Source: Caballeronia sordidicola (GTDB lineage: Bacteria > Pseudomonadota > Gammaproteobacteria > Burkholderiales > Burkholderiaceae). From it: DNA of 34,979 bases. The notes beneath the pieces are model-generated. The model made no database searches. It had not been told where the DNA came from and saw only the letters and a list, made by a program, of their open reading frames with translations. Both the position numbers and the translations under genes were made by a program. Shown here one piece after another: positions 8,244 through 16,113 of this stretch; within the stretch, counting starts at the first letter, position 1; each line of letters opens with the position of its first letter. The DNA is taken from the NCBI RefSeq assembly GCF_002220365.1, contig NZ_MTHB01000136.1, forward strand, positions 1-34,979, in the 5' to 3' direction.

Positions 8244-9161
8244 TCAGGCCATCCGTTTGAGTTTGGGATCGAGTGCATCGCGCAGCCCGTCGCCGAGCAG
8301 GTTGATCACCAGGACCGAAATCAGGATGGAAAGCCCAGGCATGGTCACGATCCACCACGCACTTTCGATGTAATCCCGCGCCGACGCGAGCATTGCGCCC
8401 CACTCCGCCGCCGGCGGTTGCACGCCGAGGCCGAGAAAGCCGAGCGCGGCGGCATCCAGAATGGCGGACGAAAAGCCCAAGGTTGCCTGCACGATCAGCG
8501 GCGCGGCGCAGTTCGGCAGCACTTGCGAGAACATCAGCCGCACGGTACCGGCGCCTGCCACGCGTGACGCCGTCACATACTCGCGCTGCAATTCACCAAG
8601 CGCAGCGGCACGCGTCAGACGCACATAACCCGGCAACGCGACAATCGCGATGGCGAGCATGGTGTTCATCAGCCCCGGACCAATAATCGCGACCACTGCA
8701 ACCGCCAGCAGCAGAGAAGGCAGCGCGAGCAGCACGTCCATGATGCGCATGATCGGCGTATCGGCCCATTTCTGGAAAAACGCCGCGATCAACCCGAGCA
8801 CAATGCCCGGGATCAGCGCCAGCACCACCGACACAAAGCCGATCCAGAACGACAGCCGCGCGCCGTACATCAGGCGGGAGAGGATGTCGCGGCCGGCTTC
8901 ATCGGTGCCCAGAACGAAGCGCCAGTTACCGCCATCGAGCCACGCGGGCGGGATCTTGACGTTGTCGCGATATTGCTCGATCGGGCTATGCGGCGCGATC
9001 AGCGGCGCAAAAATAGCGATGAACACGAGAATCAGCACGATCGCGCCGGCCACCACTGCGCCGCGATTGCGCGAGAAATTGGCCCAGAATTCCCGGCCGG
9101 CGAGGAAGCGGCCACTCGGGACGGGGATCAACGCCCCAGGATTGTTTTGGATATCGGCCAT
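8244..9161 (-). CDS. dppC: Dipeptide ABC transporter permease DppC
   Basis: This inner-membrane permease of 305 residues is in the DppC/OppC family. After a short cytoplasmic N-terminus (about 35 residues) comes the first helix VVAGAIVLILVFIAIFAPL, a periplasmic segment, and five further helices. The cytoplasmic coupling (EAA-type) loop is around YVTASRVAGAGTVRLMFSQVLPN near residues 195-217. It pairs with DppB to form the translocation path for peptides delivered by DppA. It sits 4 bases after dppB and 2 bases before dppD, in the standard operon order. Confidence 0.95.
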   Translation of the reverse strand: MADIQNNPGALIPVPSGRFLAGREFWANFSRNRGAVVAGAIVLILVFIAIFAPLIAPHSPIEQYRDNVKIPPAWLDGGNWRFVLGTDEAGRDILSRLMYGARLSFWIGFVSVVLALIPGIVLGLIAAFFQKWADTPIMRIMDVLLALPSLLLAVAVVAIIGPGLMNTMLAIAIVALPGYVRLTRAAALGELQREYVTASRVAGAGTVRLMFSQVLPNCAAPLIVQATLGFSSAILDAAALGFLGLGVQPPAAEWGAMLASARDYIESAWWIVTMPGLSILISVLVINLLGDGLRDALDPKLKRMA

Positions 9162-9165
9162 GGGC

Positions 9166-10176
9166 TTACCTCGTGTGGCGAATGCGCGGATTCAGCACGC
9201 CGTACAACAAGTCGACGACCAGATTCACAAAAATAACGAGCGTCGCGATCATCAGGATGCCGCCCTGCACGACGGGATAATCGCGCCGGCTGATGGCGTC
9301 GATGAGCCACTTACCCACGCCCGGCCACGAGAACAATGTCTCGGTCAGCACGGCGCCGGCGAGCAGCGTGCCGACCTGCAGGCCGATCACGGTTACCACG
9401 GGAATGAGCGCGTTACGCAGCGCATGCACGATCACCACGCGTCCCGGCGCGAGCCCTTTGGCGCGCGCAGTGCGGATGTAATCCTCGCGCAGCACTTCGA
9501 GCATCGATGAACGTGTCATCCGGGCAATCACGGCGAGCGGAATGGTGCCCAGCACAATGGTCGGCAGAATCAGATGACTGACGGCGGACTTGAACGCGCC
9601 TTCATCGTCGGAAAAGAGTGCGTCCCACAGCATGAAGCCGGTACGGTGCGGAATGTCGTATTCCACCGCGATACGTCCTGAAACCGGCGTCCATCCCAGC
9701 TTCGCGGAGAAGAACATGATGAGGATCAAGCCCCACCAGAAGATCGGCATGGAGTAACCGGTGAGCGCGGTGCCCATCACGCCATGATCGACGACCGTGC
9801 CGCGCTTCAACGCAGCGGCAACGCCGGCAGGCAGCCCGATCACCAAAGCGAAAATCATCGCGCAGATCGCGAGTTCGAGCGTCGCCGGAAAGCGCGCCAT
9901 GAACTCGCCCATCACGCTGGTATTGGTGATGATCGACATGCCGAGATCGCCTTTCAGCGCGTGTCCGACATAGTGAAAGTATTGAACTGGAAGCGGCAGG
10001 TCGAGCCCGAGCCGCTTCATTGCTTCGGCATGCATGGCCGGGTCCACGCCGCGCTCGCCCATCATGACTTCAATGGGATCGCCCGGGATCAGGTGGATTA
10101 ACGCGAACGCCAGGATCGTGATGCCGATGAACGTCGGGATCACCATGCCTATGCGCCGCAGAACGAATCGGAACAT
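9166..10176 (-). CDS. dppB: Dipeptide ABC transporter permease DppB
   Basis: This is the other membrane permease of the importer, with 336 residues. The N-terminal helix MVIPTFIGITILAFALIHLIPGDPIEVMMG ends in the PGDP motif typical of DppB/OppB. The coupling loop EDYIRTARAKGLAPGRVVIVH lies near residues 228-248. Length is normal and all six helices are recognisable. It follows dppA after a 113-base gap containing a stem-loop, which separates the abundant binding protein from the membrane and ATPase genes. No strong ribosome site is visible before the ATG. Confidence 0.95.
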   Translation of the reverse strand: MFRFVLRRIGMVIPTFIGITILAFALIHLIPGDPIEVMMGERGVDPAMHAEAMKRLGLDLPLPVQYFHYVGHALKGDLGMSIITNTSVMGEFMARFPATLELAICAMIFALVIGLPAGVAAALKRGTVVDHGVMGTALTGYSMPIFWWGLILIMFFSAKLGWTPVSGRIAVEYDIPHRTGFMLWDALFSDDEGAFKSAVSHLILPTIVLGTIPLAVIARMTRSSMLEVLREDYIRTARAKGLAPGRVVIVHALRNALIPVVTVIGLQVGTLLAGAVLTETLFSWPGVGKWLIDAISRRDYPVVQGGILMIATLVIFVNLVVDLLYGVLNPRIRHTR

Positions 10177-10206
10177 GGTTCGTCTCTTTGGGGAGGAAAA
10201 ATGCGA

Positions 10207-10239
10207 CCGGCGACGCGGGCTTGTGACCCTTGTCGCCGG
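10207..10239 (-). terminator. Stem-loop between dppA and dppB, likely attenuator or mRNA-stabilising hairpin
   Basis: Perfect 8-base arms CCGGCGAC (10207-10214) and GTCGCCGG (10232-10239) flank a 17-base loop. On the transcribed strand a T5 run follows about 6 bases after the stem. Hairpins here are common between a solute-binding gene and its permease genes, where they raise the amount of binding protein relative to the membrane complex. Full termination is unlikely, because dppB has no obvious promoter of its own. Confidence 0.55.
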
Positions 10240-10289
10240 ACCTTTTCGACTAGTTCTAGTTTTGGTGCATAAAGCGTACCGCTATCAGC

Positions 10290-11924
10290 TTACTGCACGC
10301 CGACGCCGTCGAAACGCAGGTAACCCAGCGGCTCGATCTTCATGCCGGTCACCTTCTTGCTCGTCGGCTGATAGACCGTGGAGTGAGCGATCGGCGAGAA
10401 CGGCAGTTGATCAGCGAAGATTTGCTGCGCTTGCATATAAGCCTGCGTGCGCTGCGCCTGATCGGACGTATTGCGGCCCTTGATCACCAGGTCGTTGAAC
10501 GGCTTGTAGCACCAGTGCGAGAAGTTGCTGCCGTTGACCGCTTCGCAACCAAGCAGCGTGCCGAGCCAGTTATCCGGATCGCCGTTGTCGCCCGTCCAGC
10601 CAATCAGCATGGCATCGTGTTCGCCTGCGTGGCCGCGCTTGATGTACTCGCCCCACTCATACGACACAATATTCGCCTTCACGCCAATCTTCGCCCAGTC
10701 GGCCTGGATCATCTCGGCCATCAGACGTGCGTTCGGGTTATACGGACGCTGGACCGGCATGGCCCACAGGTTCATTTCGAAACCGTTCGGGAAACCCGCT
10801 TTGGCGAGCAGCGCCTTGGCTTTGGCGGTGTCGTACGCCTGAACCTTCAGGTTCTTGTCGTAGGACCATTCGGTCGGCGGCATCGGGGCAACGGCGGATT
10901 GACCCGCACCTTGATACACCGACTCAATGATCGCCTTCTTGTTGATCGCCATGTCCAGCGCGCGGCGTACATCGACGTTCTCGACGTTCTTCTTCGTCGT
11001 GTTGTATGCCACGTAGCCTTCGTTGAAGCCCGGTTGCGACGGCGTGTCGATGTTCGTATCGGCCTTCAGCGGTGCAATGTCAGCCGGACGCGGATAGCTC
11101 ATCACCTGGCATTCGTTGCTCTTCAGCTTTTGCACGCGTACGGCGGCGTCCGGCGTAATCGAGAAAATCAGCTTCGAGATCTTGACTGCGCCTGGCTTCC
11201 AGTAATCAGGATTGCCGTCGAAACGGATGGTCGCGTCTTTCGTGTAGCTGCGGAAAATAAACGGACCCGTGCCGACCGGTTGCTGGTTGATGTCCGATGC
11301 CTTGCCCGCTTTCAACAGTTGCTGAGCGTATTCATCCGACTGGATCGACGCGTATTCCATCGCCATGTTCTGGATAAACGGCGCGTTGACTTCTTTCAGC
11401 GTGAACTTGACCGTGTACGGATCGACTGCCTCGACCTTCGTGATCAGCTTGTCCAGGCCCATGTCCGTGAAATACGGGAACGACGCCGGGTAAGCCTTGC
11501 GGAACGGCTGGTTCGGATCGAGCATGCGGTTGAACGTGAAGAGCACGTCATCCGCGTTGAATTCACGCGTCGGCTTGAAGAACGACGTGGTCTGGAACTT
11601 CACGCCATGGCGCAGGTGGAACGTGTAGGTCAGGCCATCAGGCGATACATCCCACTTTTCCGCGAGGCCCGGTTCCACTTTCGTGCTGCCGCGCTCGAAT
11701 TCCACGAGGCGGTTATAAACCGTGAACGTATTCGCGGTGAAATCGGTGCCCGTCGTGTATTGCGCGGGATCGAAACCGGCCGGGCTGCCTTCTGAGCAGT
11801 AAACGAGCGTTTTGTTGGGAATGGGTGCTGCTTGAGCGACGCTCGCGGTTACGAGCGAGGCCGCGACGGCGGCGCTGAGTGCCATCGACAGACGAGCGGC
11901 TCGTAACAGGCCAATTTTCTTCAT
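10290..11924 (-). CDS. dppA: Periplasmic dipeptide-binding protein DppA (SBP family 5)
   Basis: This substrate-binding protein of 544 residues is in the extracellular solute-binding family 5. It begins with a signal peptide (MKKIGLLRAARLSMALSAAV..., about residues 1-32, cleavage near AQA|AP) and continues with TLVYCSEGSPAGFDPAQYTTG, a hallmark of DppA-type proteins. Later motifs include VEPGLAEKWDVSPDGLTYTFHLR and FNADDVLFTFNRM. The start has an excellent ribosome site (GGAGG 5 bases away). It captures di- or oligopeptides in the periplasm and hands them to DppBCDF. It is the first gene of the operon. Haem or delta-aminolevulinate binding, known for E. coli DppA, cannot be judged from this sequence. 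Confidence 0.95.
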   Translation of the reverse strand: MKKIGLLRAARLSMALSAAVAASLVTASVAQAAPIPNKTLVYCSEGSPAGFDPAQYTTGTDFTANTFTVYNRLVEFERGSTKVEPGLAEKWDVSPDGLTYTFHLRHGVKFQTTSFFKPTREFNADDVLFTFNRMLDPNQPFRKAYPASFPYFTDMGLDKLITKVEAVDPYTVKFTLKEVNAPFIQNMAMEYASIQSDEYAQQLLKAGKASDINQQPVGTGPFIFRSYTKDATIRFDGNPDYWKPGAVKISKLIFSITPDAAVRVQKLKSNECQVMSYPRPADIAPLKADTNIDTPSQPGFNEGYVAYNTTKKNVENVDVRRALDMAINKKAIIESVYQGAGQSAVAPMPPTEWSYDKNLKVQAYDTAKAKALLAKAGFPNGFEMNLWAMPVQRPYNPNARLMAEMIQADWAKIGVKANIVSYEWGEYIKRGHAGEHDAMLIGWTGDNGDPDNWLGTLLGCEAVNGSNFSHWCYKPFNDLVIKGRNTSDQAQRTQAYMQAQQIFADQLPFSPIAHSTVYQPTSKKVTGMKIEPLGYLRFDGVGVQ

Positions 11925-12005
11925 GTTTCCTCCAGGATCGATGCCGGCTAAAACCAGCGTAGCGCGATATTACTGAGCTTTGCCGGGGGGAACAAGGCGA
12001 CGAAA

Positions 12006-12018
12006 TTCCCTATGGGAA
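12006..12018. promoter_or_regulatory. Candidate operator upstream of dppA
   Basis: The dyad TTCCC-TAT-GGGAA has perfect 5-base arms and T-N11-A spacing as in LysR-type binding sites. It lies about 80 bases upstream of the dppA start codon. No regulator gene is adjacent, so the binding factor is unknown. Confidence 0.3.
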
Positions 12019-12324
12019 ATAGCGTCTGCGCGGGTGTCCGGCAAGCCAGGCAACAGGGTTGAAAAGGCCGTTTTTTCGCTTAACTTCGTCGAGTTATCGG
12101 GTTTTTTCGTCGATTCAACGCGTTTTTCATCGATTTACCCTTAGTCGGCAAACTCACGCGCGACGGCAAATTCGGGCGCTACCGTAGCACGAAAGAAATG
12201 TAAATTTAAGCTAAAGATCAGGATTGTTGCGCGCCAAAAACATGAGTCCATCATGTTTCGTTATGCACAATGTTTCAAGGTGATTAAACAGCAGGGAGGG
12301 TAAATACGAAAACCGCGATGAGAA

Positions 12325-12346
12325 CCGCGCGGCGAATGCCGCGCGG
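12325..12346 (-). terminator. Terminator after metF
   Basis: Perfect 9-base arms CCGCGCGGC (12325-12333) and GCCGCGCGG (12338-12346) flank a 4-base loop, 14 bases beyond the metF stop on the minus strand. Following bases are only moderately T-rich (a TTTT run about 15 bases on). A second hairpin at 12238-12258 with a proper T-run may complete termination. Confidence 0.65.
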
Positions 12347-12360
12347 GTAAACCAAAGACA

Positions 12361-13200
12361 TCAGGCTTCAGGCAACGCCAACCGCTCGCAAATCGTCTTG
12401 CTTGCGGCCGCGCCGTTCAGCGTATAAAAATGCAGCCCCGGCGCGCCTTCCTTCGTCAGCCGCTCGCACAAACCGGTCACTACATCCAATCCGAACGCGC
12501 GGATCGCTTCTTTGTCGTCACCAAAACTTTCCAGGCGGCGTGCAATCCACTTCGGTACTTCCGCGCCGCACATCTCGGAGAAACGCATCAGCTGCGAGAA
12601 ATTCGTGATCGGCATGATGCCCGGCACGATAGGAATATCGACACCCAGCTTCCGGGCGTCGTCGACGAAACGGAAATACGCGTCCGCGTTGAAGAAGTAC
12701 TGCGTGATCGCCGAATTCGCGCCGGCCTGCACCTTGCGCACGAAGTTATCCATGTCGGACTTGGGCGAGCGCGCCTGCGGGTGATATTCCGGATACGCCG
12801 CGACTTCAATGTTGAACCAGTCGCCGTGCTCGGCGCGGATAAAGCCCACCAGTTCCGACGCGTACCGCAACTCGCCGACTTCGCCCATGCCCGAAGGCAA
12901 GTCGCCACGCAACGCGACAATGTGACGAATGCCATGTTCGCGATAGGCGCCAAGAATGGCCCGCAGACTCTCCTTCGACGACCCGATGCACGACAAATGC
13001 GGCGCCGCCTCGAGTCCCTGCTTCATCATCTCGACGACGGTATCGAGCGTGCCTTGCTGCGTGGAGCCGCCCGCGCCGAACGTCACGGAGACGAACTTCG
13101 GGTTGAGCGCCTTGAGCTGCGCGCCGGTTGCGCGCAATTTCTCGATTCCTTCCGGCGTTTTCGGCGGGAAAAACTCGAATGAGAGTTCGATGGGTTTCAT
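12361..13200 (-). CDS. metF: 5,10-methylenetetrahydrofolate reductase MetF
   Basis: MetF reduces 5,10-methylene-tetrahydrofolate to 5-methyl-tetrahydrofolate, the methyl donor for homocysteine remethylation. The start at 13200 (MKPIELSFEFFPPKTPEG) places the catalytic glutamate of the FEFFPP motif at residue 9; a longer open frame runs into the neighbouring membrane gene and lacks family character. LRGDLPSG (about 98-105) and the pterin/FAD-binding AAYPEYHPQA segment are present. At 279 residues it matches the shorter beta-proteobacterial MetF. It is the last gene of the ahcY operon, so the SAH riboswitch ahead of ahcY should also influence it. Confidence 0.95.
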   Translation of the reverse strand: MKPIELSFEFFPPKTPEGIEKLRATGAQLKALNPKFVSVTFGAGGSTQQGTLDTVVEMMKQGLEAAPHLSCIGSSKESLRAILGAYREHGIRHIVALRGDLPSGMGEVGELRYASELVGFIRAEHGDWFNIEVAAYPEYHPQARSPKSDMDNFVRKVQAGANSAITQYFFNADAYFRFVDDARKLGVDIPIVPGIMPITNFSQLMRFSEMCGAEVPKWIARRLESFGDDKEAIRAFGLDVVTGLCERLTKEGAPGLHFYTLNGAAASKTICERLALPEA

Positions 13201-13238
13201 GGGAAGAGTGGAACGCGCGCGCGAAGGCATTCGCGTTC

Positions 13239-13589
13239 TTAGAAGTTGCGCTGACCGAGGATCAGCGCCGACAGCAGCCAGGACACGATGCTGTACAGAA
13301 TCGAGCCGAAGAAAGCCGACCAGAAACCCGATACCTCGAAGCCTTTGAGCAACGAAGCGCACAGCCAGAAACACAGCGCATTCACAACGAGGATGAACAA
13401 CCCGAGCGTGAGAATGGTCACCGGCAGCGTAAGCAGCACCAGCAACGGACGCAGGAACGTATTGATCAGCCCGAGCACGATCGCGACGATCAGCGCGGTG
13501 CCGAAACTGCGAATGTGAATCGACGGCACAAGGTAAGTGATGATCAACAGCGCGAGCGCGTTGATCAGCCAGGTCAGCAGCACGGACAT
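13239..13589 (-). CDS. Small four-helix membrane protein, phage-holin superfamily IV type
   Basis: This 116-residue protein is nearly all membrane: hydrophobic segments at about residues 4-22, 28-47, 50-80 and 88-108, with the PLLVLLTLPVTILTLGLFILVVN core typical of the 4-TMS holin superfamily IV. The start at 13589 (MSVLLTWLINALALL) has an AGGAGA ribosome site; the open extension upstream overlaps the intergenic region. It lies between ahcY and metF, all on the same strand with short gaps, so it is co-transcribed with the S-adenosylmethionine-cycle genes. There is no phage context. Despite the family name a lytic role is unlikely; its job in this operon is unknown. Confidence 0.85.
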   Translation of the reverse strand: MSVLLTWLINALALLIITYLVPSIHIRSFGTALIVAIVLGLINTFLRPLLVLLTLPVTILTLGLFILVVNALCFWLCASLLKGFEVSGFWSAFFGSILYSIVSWLLSALILGQRNF

Positions 13590-13676
13590 CGATGGTCTCC
13601 TGGTACTTGAAGTTTCACGCGCATGGGCTTTTCCAAACCCATGCGCGTGCAAAGCGCTACGACAACACAGCCGCGA

Positions 13677-15098
13677 TCAATAACGGTAGTGATTCGGCTT
13701 GAACGGACCCATCTTGTCCACGCTGATGTAGCTGGCCTGAAAGTCCGACAGCACGGTCAGTTCAGCGCCAATACGGCCCAGATGCAGGCGCGCAACCTTT
13801 TCATCAAGGTGCTTGGGCAAAACGTAGACCTTGTTTTCGTACTTGTCGCCGTGCACGAACAATTCGATCTGCGCGATCGTCTGGTTGGTGAACGATGCCG
13901 ACATCACGAACGACGGGTGGCCCGTCGCGCAACCCAGGTTCACCAGGCGGCCTTCAGCCAGCAGGATGATGCGCTTGCCGTCAGGGAAAATGATGTGATC
14001 GACTTGCGGCTTGATGTTGTCCCACGTGTACTGGCGCGTGGAGGCAACGTCGATTTCCGAGTCGAAGTGACCGATATTGCAGACGATTGCGTTGTTGCGC
14101 ATCGCCTTCATGTGGTCATGGCCGATCACGTGAAAATTGCCCGTAGCGGTCACGAAAATGTCGGCCTTGTCGGCGGCATATTCCATGGTCACTACGCGGT
14201 AGCCTTCCATGGCTGCCTGAAGCGCGCAGATCGGGTCGATTTCCGTGACCCACACGGTTGCGCCCAGACCGCGCAGCGATTGCGCGCAGCCCTTGCCCAC
14301 ATCGCCGTAACCGGCGACGACCGCGATCTTGCCGGCGATCATGACGTCAGTGGCGCGCTTGATGCCGTCGACCAGCGATTCACGGCAGCCGTACAGGTTG
14401 TCGAACTTCGACTTCGTGACCGAGTCGTTGACGTTGATGGCCGGGAACGGCAGGCGCCCTTCCTTTTCCATCTGATACAAGCGATGCACGCCCGTCGTGG
14501 TTTCTTCCGTCACGCCTTGAATATGCACGAGGCGCTTGGAATACCACGTCGGGTCGATGTCGAGGTGAGCGGCGATCGACTTGTACAACGCGACTTCTTC
14601 TTCGTTTTCCGGCTTGGCAATGACCGAGCGGTCCTTTTCTGCCTTCGAGCCGAGGATCAGCAGCAACGTGGCGTCGCCGCCGTCGTCGAGGATCATGTTG
14701 GCGAATTCGCCGTTCGGCCATTCGAAGATGCGGTGGGAGAATTCCCAGTATTCGTCGAGCGATTCGCCCTTGAATGCGAACACCGGCACGCCGCCTTGGG
14801 CAATTGCCGAGGCCGCGTGATCCTGCGTCGAGAAAATGTTGCACGATGCCCAGCGGACATCCGCGCCGAGTGCTGTCAGTGTTTCGATCAGCACGCCGGT
14901 CTGGATGGTCATGTGCAGCGAACCCGCGATACGCGCGCCCTTCAGCGGCTGCGATACCTTGTATTCCTCGCGCGTTTGCATGAGGCCGGGCATTTCCGTT
15001 TCAGCGATGTTCAGTTCCTTGCGGCCCCAGGCAGCAAGAGACATATCGGCGACGACGAAATCTTTGTTGGTGTTTGAATCGAGAACTGCGGCGTTCAT
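13677..15098 (-). CDS. ahcY: Adenosylhomocysteinase (SAH hydrolase) AhcY
   Basis: AhcY splits S-adenosylhomocysteine into adenosine and homocysteine, clearing the inhibitory by-product of methyl transfer. The 473-residue protein has the substrate and NAD-binding landmarks in order: SLHMTIQTGVLIETL (60-74), CNIFSTQDHAA (86-96), the NAD motif GYGDVGKG (263-270), and the conserved C-terminal KPNHYRY. It carries the bacterial insertion around residues 150-190. The start at 15098 has an AAAGGAGG ribosome site, and is preferred over an open upstream extension that overlaps the riboswitch. It is first in the ahcY-holin-metF operon. Confidence 0.97.
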   Translation of the reverse strand: MNAAVLDSNTNKDFVVADMSLAAWGRKELNIAETEMPGLMQTREEYKVSQPLKGARIAGSLHMTIQTGVLIETLTALGADVRWASCNIFSTQDHAASAIAQGGVPVFAFKGESLDEYWEFSHRIFEWPNGEFANMILDDGGDATLLLILGSKAEKDRSVIAKPENEEEVALYKSIAAHLDIDPTWYSKRLVHIQGVTEETTTGVHRLYQMEKEGRLPFPAINVNDSVTKSKFDNLYGCRESLVDGIKRATDVMIAGKIAVVAGYGDVGKGCAQSLRGLGATVWVTEIDPICALQAAMEGYRVVTMEYAADKADIFVTATGNFHVIGHDHMKAMRNNAIVCNIGHFDSEIDVASTRQYTWDNIKPQVDHIIFPDGKRIILLAEGRLVNLGCATGHPSFVMSASFTNQTIAQIELFVHGDKYENKVYVLPKHLDEKVARLHLGRIGAELTVLSDFQASYISVDKMGPFKPNHYRY

Positions 15099-15137
15099 CA
15101 CGCCCTCCTTTCTAAATGGAAATATAGAAATTTGACG

Positions 15138-15265
15138 TGAGCGCCGTTCGATGCGGTGGTTCAACAAGCGCTTAATGGTGCAAAAGCGCCGGTCAATCCG
15201 TCCGATTGAAAGCTTCGAGCCTGGCGGCCTTCGTTGTTGAAAGCCGTCGCAACGCTCCTCGAAGC
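15138..15265 (-). ncRNA. SAH (S-adenosylhomocysteine) riboswitch in the ahcY leader
   Basis: On the minus strand the leader contains CGAGGAGCG (15253-15261), CCAGGCTCG downstream, and AACGGCGCTCA (15138-15148), the conserved blocks of the SAH riboswitch class. P1 is a perfect 8-base pairing of GCTTCGAG (15258-15265) with CTCGAAGC (15212-15219). A 7-pair P2 hairpin (GGCTTTC with GAAGGCC) lies inside. The GAGCG loop can pair with CGCTC at the 3' end as the pseudoknot. Between P1 and the final short CCG/CGG stem there are about 60 bases holding two more small hairpins (TCAATC/GATTGA and GCGCTT/AAGCGC). This class is an ON switch: bound SAH raises ahcY expression. Here the 3' end lies about 20 bases before the ribosome site, so translation control is plausible. 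Confidence 0.93.
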
Positions 15266-15273
15266 GAAATCGG

Positions 15274-15279
15274 ATTGTA
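15274..15279 (-). promoter_or_regulatory. -10 element of the ahcY operon promoter
   Basis: TACAAT preceded by TGC gives an extended -10 box on the minus strand. Its predicted start site, about 7 bases on, falls right at the 5' arm of riboswitch stem P1, as expected for this riboswitch class. No good -35 is seen, which is usual with an extended -10. Confidence 0.55.
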
Positions 15280-15373
15280 GCAAATTGGGATGGAGGGAGC
15301 ACGTTTGAGCGCGGGCTTTGTTTTGCCCGCGCCCGCAGCAAATCCGCGCGTGCGGACGACCCTCCCGCGCGCC

Positions 15374-16096
15374 CTAGAACGGCAAAAATGCCAATGCTGG
15401 CGCCAGTAACACCATGACGACGCCGGCGATCATCATCGTCAGGCTGGCGACTACGCCCTCTTCACTGCCGAGTTCGCGCGCTTTCGCCGTGCCCACGCCA
15501 TGCGCCGCCGCGCCAAAAAGCGCGCCACGGGCGAGTCGCGAGCGCAACGGTACGAACGCCAGCACGATCTCGCCGAACAGCATTCCGACCACGCCCGTCG
15601 CGATTACGAACAACGCGGTGAGATCCTTCGGCGCGTGAAGCTTGTCGGAGACAGCGAGCGCAAATGGCGTCGATACCGATCGAGTAGCGAGGCTACGCTG
15701 CAATTCCGGCGACAAATGCAGCAATTTCGCCAGCATCAACGAACCGCCGACAGCCACCAGGATCCCAACCGTCACGCCCACCGATAACGACAACCAATGC
15801 TTCCTCAACAATTGCCGATATTCAAAAATCGGCACGGCGAACGCAACGGTAGCGGGCCCGAGCAGCCACATGAGCCAGTGGGTATCGGCGAAATAAACGG
15901 GGTACGGAATGCGTGCGCACAGCACCACAGCGACCAGCGCCGCCGGAACCGTCAGCATGGGCGTGAGCCAGGCGCGCGGACAACGGGCGTAAAGGCGCTT
16001 CGATGCGAAATACAGCACCACCGTCAGCACGAAACATCCCGCCGCGATCGGACGCGCGGCGGCATCGGCGAATAGGAAGTCGTAGAGATGGGTCAT
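15374..16096 (-). CDS. lrgB: LrgB/CidB family membrane protein
   Basis: This 240-residue LrgB-family protein has about seven hydrophobic segments and the family signatures EYRQLLRKHW, ATRSVSTPFALAVSDKL (about 140-156) and AAAHGVGTAKARELG (about 196-210). LrgB/CidB work with LrgA/CidA in control of murein hydrolase activity and programmed lysis in Gram-positives; in Gram-negatives related pairs have been linked to export or uptake of small organic acids. The start at 16096 (MTHLYDFLFADAAARP) lies 17 bases after lrgA. Longer open frame upstream overlaps lrgA and is not family-like. The pair is probably one operon controlled by the divergent LysR gene. Confidence 0.92.
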   Translation of the reverse strand: MTHLYDFLFADAAARPIAAGCFVLTVVLYFASKRLYARCPRAWLTPMLTVPAALVAVVLCARIPYPVYFADTHWLMWLLGPATVAFAVPIFEYRQLLRKHWLSLSVGVTVGILVAVGGSLMLAKLLHLSPELQRSLATRSVSTPFALAVSDKLHAPKDLTALFVIATGVVGMLFGEIVLAFVPLRSRLARGALFGAAAHGVGTAKARELGSEEGVVASLTMMIAGVVMVLLAPALAFLPF

Positions 16097-16113
16097 CGCG
16101 ATGGCAGCGAACG

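Larger units (their letters stand above)
11925..12360. other. Intergenic region upstream of dppA and downstream of metF
   Basis: These 436 bases hold no convincing gene. Reading leftward they contain the metF terminator (12325-12346), a second inverted repeat AAACATGA/TCATGTTT (12238-12258) followed by a T-run on the minus strand, several A-tracts spaced about two and three helical turns apart (about 12070-12135), and TTCCC-TAT-GGGAA (12006-12018). The last has T-N11-A spacing and could be an operator for dppA. No clear -35/-10 pair for dppA was found. Confidence 0.5.

Noticed and set aside
10249..10260. ACTAG-TT-CTAGT palindrome between dppA and dppB
   Set aside because: It is short, also readable as a direct repeat, and has no partner or promoter context.
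10383..11795. Long open frame opposite dppA (470 codons)
   Set aside because: It is a mirror frame of dppA with antisense-type composition and no family resemblance.
13239..13589. Prophage remnant, suggested by the holin-like gene
   Set aside because: No other phage gene is nearby and the gene sits neatly inside a metabolic operon.
13623..15077. Long open frame on the plus strand opposite ahcY (484 codons)
   Set aside because: It is a mirror frame of the strongly conserved ahcY, with no recognisable domain and an arginine/histidine/valine-rich composition typical of antisense frames in GC-rich DNA.
15309..15332. GCGCGGGC/GCCCGCGC hairpin between lrgB and ahcY
   Set aside because: It forms an 8-pair stem but has no T-run on either strand, so I do not call it a terminator; it may simply reflect GC-rich composition.
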